DNA of 64,000 nucleotides from Fibrobacter sp. (lineage in GTDB: Bacteria; Fibrobacterota; Fibrobacteria; Fibrobacterales; Fibrobacteraceae): contig JAGCPF010000030.1 of NCBI GenBank assembly GCA_017642335.1, forward strand, positions 28,368 to 92,367, written 5' to 3'. The position numbers were made by a program, and so were the translations under genes. Numbering within the stretch: position 1 is the stretch's first letter; each line of letters begins with the position of its first letter. The notes under the pieces are model-generated. The model did not search any database. It was not told where the DNA came from and was given only the letters and a program-made list of their open reading frames with translations. This document shows positions 43,330 through 50,729 of this stretch, piece after piece.

Positions 43330-44201
43330 TGTTTACCTCCCTTGTTTTCTCCATTTTGTGTAGAATCCTGACATACGAACGGGTCGGCCACCTTTTCGGA
43401 CAGCGGGAACAGCGCAACGTTGAGGGCGTAGACGCGGTCGGCGCGCTCGCTCCGGCAGGCAAACTTCATGAGCGCCCGGCGGAATTCTTCAATGCGGTGC
43501 CTGATTTCGGGCAGGTCGGCCTCCTCGGCGGTAAACACCGTCGAAGAAATGTCTCGTTCTTCCGGTTTGTGACGGTCCAGCGACTCCTGTGCGAGCTCGA
43601 TTGTGCGTCTGTGGAAGCTTCTGACAGCCTGGCTCTTGACTTCGCCACCGGTGCTCAAAATCTGGTCGGTGATGTTCCAGCCGTTGTTGTCGTCCGGGAC
43701 GACCAGCCCCAGCTGCTTGAGGATTCCCAGCGCATTACGGGCTTCGTCCTGGCTGATAGTGGGGCTAAGCTGCTTGGCGAGCTTGTCCAGGTTGCTGGTG
43801 TCTTTAGAAATTCCGATAAGGGCGCGGAGCGCGGCGCAGGCCCAGCTGCCAAAATAGGCCAACTCGGGCTGCGAAAGGACCCTGGTCTCCAAGGAACGGA
43901 GCTCCATGAGCTTGTAATACAGTTCCGAGAGGGTCTGCTTGGCCTTTGTCTTGTTGAAGCGGTAAAGAGTCTTGAAATATTCGGCGCGGCGGTCATCCAT
44001 GCCGCAGAGACGTATGAATACGGGGAGGGTGCTTTCGTTCAGGTGCCCCTCTTTCTGGAATACGCGGACAAGCCAGGCCGGATCAACCCCGGTTTTCTGG
44101 CCTAAATAGCGATACGAAGTGAACGGATTGTCTTTTTTGCTTTCGACAAACCAGTCCTTCAAATATTCGCGATATTCTAAGTAGTCCAGTACGTCTATCA
44201 T
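43326..44201 (-). CDS. TIGR02147-family protein (DUF4423)
   Basis: From ATG 44201 the protein has 291 residues. It resembles the TIGR02147 family, first described as a Fibrobacter paralog set: it starts IDVLDYLEYREYLKDWFVES, contains TSYRYLGQKTGVDPAWLVRV (helix-turn-helix-like) and RRAEYFKTLYRFNKTK. Such proteins are probably DNA-binding regulators, often next to a lipoprotein gene. AGGTAG lies 11 bases upstream of the chosen ATG. Here it leads an operon with a lipoprotein and the TrmB-like gene. Confidence 0.82.
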   Translation of the reverse strand: MIDVLDYLEYREYLKDWFVESKKDNPFTSYRYLGQKTGVDPAWLVRVFQKEGHLNESTLPVFIRLCGMDDRRAEYFKTLYRFNKTKAKQTLSELYYKLMELRSLETRVLSQPELAYFGSWACAALRALIGISKDTSNLDKLAKQLSPTISQDEARNALGILKQLGLVVPDDNNGWNITDQILSTGGEVKSQAVRSFHRRTIELAQESLDRHKPEERDISSTVFTAEEADLPEIRHRIEEFRRALMKFACRSERADRVYALNVALFPLSEKVADPFVCQDSTQNGENKGGKQ

Positions 44202-44664
44202 GCTTATCAATCTACCTAAAATTAATAATTGAATAAATAGATGTCCGTTTGTAACGTAAAGTTTTCGTTGCAGATGTTACAACAAGGCCTCAAATTTGAC
44301 TTTTTTGGGGCCGTAGCCGTCCAAATGGTGTTTTTCATTTTTTGGTCATCCCCCCCTGGTCTCGATGGACCTCTGTAGCCGGTCGAATTTTACGTAAAGT
44401 AACATTATTGTAGCATTGGAATCGTATGCCAAGAGGGGGTATTTTTGGGTAGAATGTTGACTGATTGTTGATGATGTTTGCAGATAAATATTTCAGATAA
44501 TTTAAAATTCTTCAGATTACGGTGAAAAGACTGAAAAAACTATAAAATAATGGGGTTTGCTTTGCAAACAGACGAAAAAAAACAGATAAAGTTGCGAATT
44601 TATTTGTTAAAGGATTTTTTTTGGTTACTTTTTTTTTAATTGGAACCATTGAGGCTTTTTTTTT
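44202..44664. other. AT-rich intergenic region between divergent genes
   Basis: This stretch holds the leftward TIGR02147 promoter. Two related segments, TAACGTAAAGT (about 44250) and TTACGTAAAGTAAC (about 44391), could be operators. Short reading frames here and to 44979 have no ribosome site or family likeness. The right end has long A and T runs and no recognisable gene. Confidence 0.4.
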
Positions 44665-44842
44665 TATATTGTGCCTGCCATGCTTGCAGAGATGGTTGTT
44701 GTTGACCGTCGCGGAGTTTGGCGTTGCAGCCCAGAGACATTCTGTATACACCTCCCCAAAAAGAAAGCTCTGGCTCACTTCTTTCAGTGATACGCTGCAG
44801 CGCCTCTCTGCACGGTTTTCTAGGGATAATGATGCCGTTTTT
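44665..44842 (+). ncRNA. Candidate structured RNA upstream of GGGP synthase
   Basis: A TATATT box (44665-44670) precedes sequence that folds as a three-way junction. Outer stem 44685-44692 with 44805-44812 (8 bp); main stem 44720-44730 with 44794-44804 (11 bp, one G-U pair that exists only in plus-strand RNA). Two hairpins lie inside: 44731-44736 with 44768-44773, and 44775-44779 with 44786-44790. A short ACGG/CCGT stem and T5 (44812-44842) could end it at about 165 bases. It matches no tmRNA, RNase P RNA, 6S or riboswitch I know. An ATG at 44680 opens only 36 codons. It may be a free RNA or the leader of the next gene. Confidence 0.4.
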
Positions 44843-44979
44843 GGGGCGAAATTTCCGCAAATATTCCTTTTTTTGTGATTTTGCTCATTATTCGGGCATA
44901 CTTCGAGCTTTTTTTGATAATTCCTTTTTTATAAAACTATTTTTTGTGGGTGATTTTAGCTTTGTTGTAAGAGGTTGCT

Positions 44980-45735
44980 ATGAAAATCGGAAAGACTGAA
45001 GCCCGTCTGAATGCCGGAATTGAAAAACGGGGTGCCCTTTTTGCGGTGCTTATCGATCCCGATACTTCTGACGAGGCCGCGTTCGTGAAGGCCGGCGTCA
45101 TGGCCGCCGAGAACGGAGCGGACATCCTCCTGGTGGGGGGATCCTATTTGGGCAACTTCACTCTTCCGAAACAGGTGGCGGCCCTCAAGGCGAACGTCGA
45201 CCTGCCCGTGGTGCTTTTCCCGGGTGGCGCTTCCCAGGTGGTGCCCGGTTTCGACGCAATGCTCTTCATGACCTTGGTGAGCGGTCGCAATCCGAATTAT
45301 CTCATTGACGAACAGGTCCGTGGCGGTGCCTTGGTGCGCGCCCTCAACATGGAAGCCATCCCGACAGCCTACCAGCTCATCAACAGCGGTAAGCGTACGA
45401 CGGTGGAATACATCAGCGGTACCATGCCCGTCCCCGCGAACAAGCCCAAGCTCAGCATGGTGAATTCCATCGCGGCAGAACTCATGGGCATGCGTTATGT
45501 ATACCTCGAAGCCGGTAGCGGAGCCGAAGAACCTGTCCCGGTTGAGCACATCGCCTATACCCGCAAGGCGACCGAGATGACCATCATAACCGGTGGCGGC
45601 ATCAAGGACCCGCAGACCGCGGCCGTCCGCGTCGCCGCTGGAGCCCAGATCATCGTGACCGGAACGCTGTGGGAAAAAGTCGAAGATCCGGCACTTTTGA
45701 AAGAATTCGCCTCCGCCATCCACGTGAAAGGCTGA
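44980..45735 (+). CDS. Geranylgeranylglyceryl/heptaprenylglyceryl phosphate synthase
   Basis: A 251-residue TIM-barrel enzyme with the family core: AVLIDPDT at the start, ILLVGGSYLG, VVLFPGGASQV, YLEAGSGA and ITGGGIKDPQTA. It joins a long isoprenyl diphosphate to sn-glycerol-1-phosphate, the first step of archaeal ether lipids. Group II bacterial homologues occur in Bacteroidetes and relatives. GAGG precedes the ATG. The polyprenyl chain length is not predictable from what I can see. Confidence 0.85.
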   Translation: MKIGKTEARLNAGIEKRGALFAVLIDPDTSDEAAFVKAGVMAAENGADILLVGGSYLGNFTLPKQVAALKANVDLPVVLFPGGASQVVPGFDAMLFMTLVSGRNPNYLIDEQVRGGALVRALNMEAIPTAYQLINSGKRTTVEYISGTMPVPANKPKLSMVNSIAAELMGMRYVYLEAGSGAEEPVPVEHIAYTRKATEMTIITGGGIKDPQTAAVRVAAGAQIIVTGTLWEKVEDPALLKEFASAIHVKG

Positions 45736-45737
45736 AA

Positions 45738-46050
45738 AGCTTCGTAATACTTCGTTGTCCCCGGCCTCACGTACGCTTAGTACGCTACGGCCGGTGACGC
45801 CTCGTCTTACTCGCTTTTGAGCCTTCCAGAAGAATCTGCGTCGCTTTGCGCCTTCTTCTGCTCGTTTTTGCAAAGCTTCGTAATACATTGAGGTGAGGGC
45901 CTGGGGGCTAGGGATTGTCATTCGCCTTGGCTGTCATTGCGAAGGGCGAAGCCCTGAAGCAATCTCCTCCAGTCACCTGCTACCTCACCGCTCATAGCTC
46001 ATCGCTCGCTGATCATCGCTCCTCGTTCCTCGCGCCTCATTCCCATGCCT
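45738..46050. repeat. Intergenic repeat cluster, including dispersed repeat copy 2
   Basis: It contains a direct repeat AAAGCTTCGTAATAC at about 45738 and 45875, a CCGGCC/GGCCGG palindrome with GTAC cores (about 45762-45795), the TGTCATTGCG...GCAATCT repeat (45932-45965, related to 7336-7374), and a CTCATCGCTC-like low-complexity run (about 45990-46043). The latter is similar to a run at about 63675-63730. No gene is supported from 45736 to 46178. Confidence 0.6.
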
Positions 46051-46178
46051 AATACATAACGAAAAGTGATTAATAGAATACAAATAATCTATTAGACAAT
46101 ATGAATCGGCTCTTCTATCTTTGGGCGCGGATTCAAAAGAGGTCCGCCTTTGGCGGCAAAAATATGAGGAGTAATACT

Positions 46179-46733
46179 ATGAAGAAAAAGACCATCGTAA
46201 TTGCCATTGCCTGCACCGCATTCGCTATGACCGCCTGTCAGGACAATCGCGGCTGCACTTACAACGCTGATGAACACAGCTTGACCTGCCCCGAAAAGAC
46301 ATACGCCACGCTCGACATCGGCGGTAATGTCTGGATGGCTGAAAATCTGGTGGTATACAGTCCCGATTCCAGCATATGCTACGACAACAATCACGACAAT
46401 TGCGTGAGTATGGGTCGTCTTTATACTTGGGAGGTCGCTTCCGGTTCCGTATGCCCGACTGGATGGCGCTTGCCGACACAACAGGAATTCAAGGACGCTT
46501 TCGGTACCGCGGACGTGGGGAGCCTCAAGAAGGCCAACGTGTTCAATATGCAGTTTGCGGGCTTCAAGTACTACGACGGAAAGTTCGCCGACAGGGGGGC
46601 GAGCGCGAGTTTCTGGACAGCCGAAGCATACGACGATTCCAGGGCCTACCTGGTGCGCGTTACGGATTCCAGCGTGGCCTATGAGCATTTCAACAAGAAC
46701 ATCTTCGCTTCCGTCCGCTGCGTAAAAGAATAA
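46179..46733 (+). CDS. FISUMP-domain (TIGR02145) lipoprotein
   Basis: From ATG 46179, with GAGGAG eight bases upstream, the protein has 184 residues. The lipobox is MTAC. The Fibrobacter succinogenes major paralogous pattern follows: WMAENLV, SICYDNNHDNC, GRLYTWEVA, CPTGWRLPTQQEF and FWTAEAYDDSRAYLVRV, with VRCVKE at the end. The family is a surface-lipoprotein hallmark of Fibrobacter with unknown function. Starts further upstream lack a signal and are not used. Confidence 0.85.
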   Translation: MKKKTIVIAIACTAFAMTACQDNRGCTYNADEHSLTCPEKTYATLDIGGNVWMAENLVVYSPDSSICYDNNHDNCVSMGRLYTWEVASGSVCPTGWRLPTQQEFKDAFGTADVGSLKKANVFNMQFAGFKYYDGKFADRGASASFWTAEAYDDSRAYLVRVTDSSVAYEHFNKNIFASVRCVKE

Positions 46734-46860
46734 TTCTGAATTCGAATTTCAAAATTTGGATTTATATTTACTCAAATAAGAATCACTTTCAACAATCCTC
46801 AAAGCGGCTTTGCCGCGACCTCACACCTCAAAGGCACGAAGTGCCGACCTCAAATTCTCT

Positions 46861-48543
46861 ATGACTTGGCTTATCGACTTATTTACCAAGCCCTCGGTCG
46901 GGCAACAAGTTGTCGTGATCGCGTTTACCGCGGCTATCGGCCTGATGTTGGGCAAAATCAAGGTCAAGGGAATCAGCCTTGGCGGGGCGGGTGCGCTTTT
47001 CGTGGGCATCCTGTTTGGGCATCTGGGGCTTCGTGTCGAGGGGAACGTGCTCCACTTCATCCAGGAGTTCGGCCTCATCCTCTTTGTCTACACGATTGGT
47101 ATGCAGGTTGGGCCTGGGTTCATGGATTCCATTCGGCGTCACGGCTTGGTGCTCAACGTGCTTTCGACGGGTGTCGTCTTGTTGGGTGTTCTGGTGACGC
47201 TTTGTCTTTTCTTCTTTACGGATATGCATAACAACGTACCCGTGCTCGTCGGTATGCTTTGCGGCGCTGTCACAAATACGCCCTCTTTGGGGGCCGCGAA
47301 TTCTGCCTTTGCCGCGGCCGGGGTGGACACGTCGTTGACGGGTATCGGGTACGCTGTTGCATATCCTTTCGGTGTCATAGGGATTATCCTCGTGATGATC
47401 TTGGCTCGCCTTGTGTTTAGGCAGGATCCGGCCAAGGCGGCGAAGGACTATGCGGCCGACATCGCGGCCAATACGAGCGAAATCGAGTCGTGCAGCCTGA
47501 TGGTCGAGAACCGGAACCTGTACGGAATCCAGCTCAAGGAAATTCCGGACCTGGTTTCGAGCGGGGTGGTCATCACGCGCCTCATGCGCGGCAGCGATAT
47601 TTTCACCCCGAACGGGAAGACGGTTATAGAAGAGGGCGACAAGGTGCATATCGTGGGTATGCCCGATGCGGTTGCCGTCATGGAGAAGATTATTGGCAAA
47701 CGGCTTGAAAAGCCCATAACTCAGTTCGCGTCCGACACGGCGAAACCGATCCAGGTCAAAACCATCCTCGTGACGAACAAGAAGGTTTTGGGCCGGACAA
47801 TCGGTTCGCTTGCCCTTGCGGAACGTTACGGCGTGAACGTGAGCCGCGTGGTCCGTAGCGGGTTCAAGTTTACAGGGCGCTTGGATTTGCGCATCAAGTT
47901 TGCAGACAAGTTAATGGTTGTTGGATCTGCCGAGGGGATTGAGGCTGCCGCGAAGGAACTGGGCAACTCGCTTACGGCGCTTGACCATCCCGAAATATTG
48001 CCTGCGTTCTTGGGCATTTTCCTGGGTGTTGTTGTCGGAAGCATCCCGATTGCGATTCCGGGTATGCCGACTCCGCTCAAGCTCGGGCTTGCCGGCGGCC
48101 CGCTGATTGTCGCTATCCTGCTTAGCCGTAAACGCAAGATTGGTCCGCTCAATTTCTTTATGGCGAGTAGCGCGAATCTCATGCTCCGTGAATTCGGGCT
48201 TACGCTCTTCCTCAGCTGTGTGGGTTTGAATGCCGGCATCAAGTTCTTCGATGTGCTCTTGAATGGGGACGGCTTTCACTATATGGCGCTTGCGGCGCTG
48301 ATTACCTTCTTGCCGATTGCCATCATGGCCGTTGTCGGTCACTTGGTTTTCAAGGTGAACTACCTTTCGCTGTGCGGCGTGCTTGCCGGTGCTACGACCG
48401 ACCCGCCTGCGCTTGCTTTCGCGAACGGTCAGGCGGACAGCGAGGCGGTGAACATCGGGTACGCTTCGGTCTACCCGCTTACCATGCTGTTGCGTATCCT
48501 AAGCGGCCAGGTGCTTGCCATAGTGCTTTTGCAGTTGGCCTAG
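46861..48543 (+). CDS. AspT/YidE-type transporter with two RCK_C domains
   Basis: From ATG 46861 the protein has 560 residues. Two membrane halves of about five segments flank a cytoplasmic part (about 205-370) with two TrkA-C/RCK_C-like domains. Each half has the re-entrant signature: GAVTNTPSLGAANSA in the first and GATTDPPALAFANG in the second. This is the aspartate-alanine exchanger/YbjL family; substrate is not known. A terminator hairpin follows the stop. A longer start (46810) would lack membrane features. Confidence 0.85.
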   Translation: MTWLIDLFTKPSVGQQVVVIAFTAAIGLMLGKIKVKGISLGGAGALFVGILFGHLGLRVEGNVLHFIQEFGLILFVYTIGMQVGPGFMDSIRRHGLVLNVLSTGVVLLGVLVTLCLFFFTDMHNNVPVLVGMLCGAVTNTPSLGAANSAFAAAGVDTSLTGIGYAVAYPFGVIGIILVMILARLVFRQDPAKAAKDYAADIAANTSEIESCSLMVENRNLYGIQLKEIPDLVSSGVVITRLMRGSDIFTPNGKTVIEEGDKVHIVGMPDAVAVMEKIIGKRLEKPITQFASDTAKPIQVKTILVTNKKVLGRTIGSLALAERYGVNVSRVVRSGFKFTGRLDLRIKFADKLMVVGSAEGIEAAAKELGNSLTALDHPEILPAFLGIFLGVVVGSIPIAIPGMPTPLKLGLAGGPLIVAILLSRKRKIGPLNFFMASSANLMLREFGLTLFLSCVGLNAGIKFFDVLLNGDGFHYMALAALITFLPIAIMAVVGHLVFKVNYLSLCGVLAGATTDPPALAFANGQADSEAVNIGYASVYPLTMLLRILSGQVLAIVLLQLA

Positions 48544-48563
48544 CTTGTCCGTCATGTCATGGG

Positions 48564-48586
48564 AACAGACCGCGATGCGGCCTGTT
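48564..48586 (+). terminator. Intrinsic terminator after the AspT-like gene
   Basis: AACAGACCGC and GCGGCCTGTT (48564-48573 with 48577-48586) form a stem with one mismatch and a 3-base loop; T-rich sequence follows. Confidence 0.75.
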
Positions 48587-48664
48587 TTGCCTATTTTTTT
48601 GCATTTTTCTTTTGTCCTTCATCTTTCACGCTAATAATTGTGTATTTTTCATAAAAAAAGAAGA

Positions 48665-48686
48665 TGCACCCGAAAGGTGCGTTTTT
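48665..48686 (+). promoter_or_regulatory. Hairpin plus T run in the leader of the ABC-PilT-patatin operon
   Basis: TGCACC (48665-48670) pairs with GGTGCG (48676-48681), followed by five T. It ends just before the ribosome site (GAGGT) of the first gene. An attenuator is possible; the hairpin is short. Confidence 0.4.
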
Positions 48687-48697
48687 GAGGTATGTCT

Positions 48698-49003
48698 ATG
48701 CAAAAATTGGTCATCGTGACTTATGTGCTCCGGGCGCTTGGTTTTGTGCTCGTTCTTTTGAGCCTTTTCGGCCACAGCTTGATTCTTAACGTGTTTCCGG
48801 GACTGGAGGGAACCTCCATCAATCCCATCTTCTATTCGGGCATCGCGGTGTATCTTGTGGGTGCGGCCATCTATTTCGTTTTGAACAAGAAGCGCATTGC
48901 CGACCGCAGGAAAAGTCAGATTCAGGAAGCCGAGAAACGTGCGTTCGGGGGGAACGCATCCGAAGACGCTCCGAAAACTGATGGCGAGCAGAAGGACGCA
49001 TAG
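48698..49003 (+). CDS. Small two-segment membrane protein, first gene of the operon
   Basis: From ATG 48698 (GAGGT seven bases before) the protein has 101 residues. Two membrane segments (about 5-27 and 40-60) are followed by a charged tail of about 40 residues. I recognise no family. It precedes the ABC ATPase by 12 bases, so it may belong to the transporter or serve as an anchor. ATG 48692 is also possible. Confidence 0.6.
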   Translation: MQKLVIVTYVLRALGFVLVLLSLFGHSLILNVFPGLEGTSINPIFYSGIAVYLVGAAIYFVLNKKRIADRRKSQIQEAEKRAFGGNASEDAPKTDGEQKDA

Positions 49004-49015
49004 GTGAAGGAAAAT

Positions 49016-49939
49016 ATGAGCGATTACATGATACAGATAGAGCATTTGCACAAGACGTATCGCAGCGGTTTCTTGATGAAGCCGAAGCTTGCGCTCAAGG
49101 ATGTGAGTTTCAATGTAGAACCGGGTCAGGTGTACGGATTTATCGGCCCCAACGGGGCGGGCAAGTCGACGACAATCAAGGTGCTGACCGGGCTTTTGAA
49201 CTTTGATTCGGGAAAGGTGCTGGTGAACGGGATTTCTCCGCGCGACGTGAAGAGCCGCCGCTTTATCGGCTATTCCCCGGAACAGCCCTACTTTTACGAC
49301 TACCTGACCGGGCGCGAGTTGCTCAAGTTCTACGGCAGGCTCGTGGGGCTCGAAGGTTCCTTGCTCGATTCCCGCATCCACTGGGCGCTCGAACTCCTGC
49401 ATGCCGACAAGGACTGGATTGACAGGCGCCTGCGCTCGTATTCCAAGGGGATGATGCAGCGCGTGGGCATTGCCCAGGCCGTCCTTGCCAAGCCGAAACT
49501 TCTGATATTGGACGAACCGATGAGCGGGCTCGATCCGATGGGCCGTCGCGATGTGCGCGAGGCCATCCAGGAACTCAACCGTGACGGCGTGACGATTTTC
49601 TATTCCAGTCACCTGCTCAGCGACGTGGAATCCATCAGCCACCGCGTGGCGATGATTGTCGACGGGAAAATTGTCCGTGAGGGCAGCGTTGACGAGATTA
49701 CCGAGTCCTGCGGGGTGGAGTATCACGTGCGCACGCGCGCGGCGATACTCCAGAACGACCTCCCCGAGGGCGTCGCCCCGACGGGGCACCCGCAGGAGTG
49801 GGTGTGTGCCGACGATGCCGCCCGCGACCGTCTGCTTGCCTTCTGCCTTTCGAACGGGATTGCCGTCGAGAAGATGGACCACAAGCGGCCTAGCCTTGAA
49901 GATATTTTGACGGAGGAGATTGCCCGTGCAGACGCTTAA
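49016..49939 (+). CDS. ABC transporter ATP-binding protein (ABC-2 export type)
   Basis: From ATG 49016 the protein has 307 residues. Motifs are GPNGAGKSTTIK (Walker A), SYSKGMMQRVGIAQ (signature) and LLILDEPMSGLDP (Walker B), then FYSSHLLSDVESI (H loop). The tail of about 80 residues resembles the extra domain of GldA/CcmA-like exporters. It is paired with the following permease, which overlaps it by 14-20 bases. Confidence 0.9.
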   Translation: MSDYMIQIEHLHKTYRSGFLMKPKLALKDVSFNVEPGQVYGFIGPNGAGKSTTIKVLTGLLNFDSGKVLVNGISPRDVKSRRFIGYSPEQPYFYDYLTGRELLKFYGRLVGLEGSLLDSRIHWALELLHADKDWIDRRLRSYSKGMMQRVGIAQAVLAKPKLLILDEPMSGLDPMGRRDVREAIQELNRDGVTIFYSSHLLSDVESISHRVAMIVDGKIVREGSVDEITESCGVEYHVRTRAAILQNDLPEGVAPTGHPQEWVCADDAARDRLLAFCLSNGIAVEKMDHKRPSLEDILTEEIARADA

Positions 49940-50729
49940 GCATATCGGCATCATTGCCCTCAATACGTTCCGCGAATCCATTCGCGACAAGATCCTTTAT
50001 AACATTGTTTTGCTTGCTATTGGGCTTGCTTTGTTCAGCATCGTGCTGGGCGAATGGTCCGTGTTCGACCGTGCCTACGTGATCAAGTCCACCACGCTTA
50101 CCGTGATGAACCTTTCTTGCCTCCTGATTTCCATCTTCGTGGGGATAAGCCTGGTGCAAAAGGAAATCCAGCGGCGGACGGTGCTCACGCTCCTTTCGAA
50201 GCCTATCAGCCGGGCCTCGTTTGTCGTCGGCAAGTATTTCGGCCTGCTTGCCGTGGTGGCTGTCCACCTGACTTTGCTCACGGGAGTCTACTACGTCATC
50301 TTGTTCATGACGAATGCTCAGCCGACGCTGTACCTGCTTACCGCCATTTACCTGATTTTCTGCGAGATGGCGGTCGTCATCGCCGTGGCGCTCCTGTTCA
50401 GCAGTTTCAGCAGCACGGTGCTTAGTGCTCTGTTCACGCTGGGCGTTTACCTTGCCGGGCATCTGAGCGACGAACTTTTGGAACAGGTGCGTTTCGCAAG
50501 CCGCATGGGGGAGATGGGGAATGCCTCGACTGCGGTTCTCGAAAAGGTCGCGGTAGTATTGCATGCCGTGTTCCCTGGGCTGTACCGGTTCAATATCTCT
50601 ACTTACGTGGTCCACGGGCTTGCTTTGCCGGACCTTTATCTGCTGTGGAATTCCCTGTATGCGCTGGGCTATGTATGCGTATTCCTCGGAGTGGCCAGCT
50701 GGTGGTTTAGCCGGAGGGATTTCTTATGA
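49926..50729 (+). CDS. ABC-2 type transporter permease
   Basis: A 267-residue protein with about six membrane segments. It begins with a helix containing ALNTFRESIRDKILYNI, like many ABC-2 permeases; QKEIQRRTVLTLLSKPISR is the coupling-helix region. I prefer GTG 49926; TTG 49920 adds two codons. It overlaps the first PilT-like gene by four bases. The exported substrate is unknown. Confidence 0.85.
   Translation: MQTLKHIGIIALNTFRESIRDKILYNIVLLAIGLALFSIVLGEWSVFDRAYVIKSTTLTVMNLSCLLISIFVGISLVQKEIQRRTVLTLLSKPISRASFVVGKYFGLLAVVAVHLTLLTGVYYVILFMTNAQPTLYLLTAIYLIFCEMAVVIAVALLFSSFSSTVLSALFTLGVYLAGHLSDELLEQVRFASRMGEMGNASTAVLEKVAVVLHAVFPGLYRFNISTYVVHGLALPDLYLLWNSLYALGYVCVFLGVASWWFSRRDFL

Noticed and set aside
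44680..44790. 36-codon frame starting nine bases after TATATT
   Set aside because: Could be a leaderless small protein, but base pairing across the same bases favours RNA; left undecided and not called.
44685..44812. 6S RNA or a known riboswitch
   Set aside because: No symmetrical central bubble as in 6S and no conserved riboswitch core that I know.
44512..44999. Three overlapping short frames before the GGGP synthase
   Set aside because: AT-rich, no family likeness; the structured RNA explains the conserved-looking part better.
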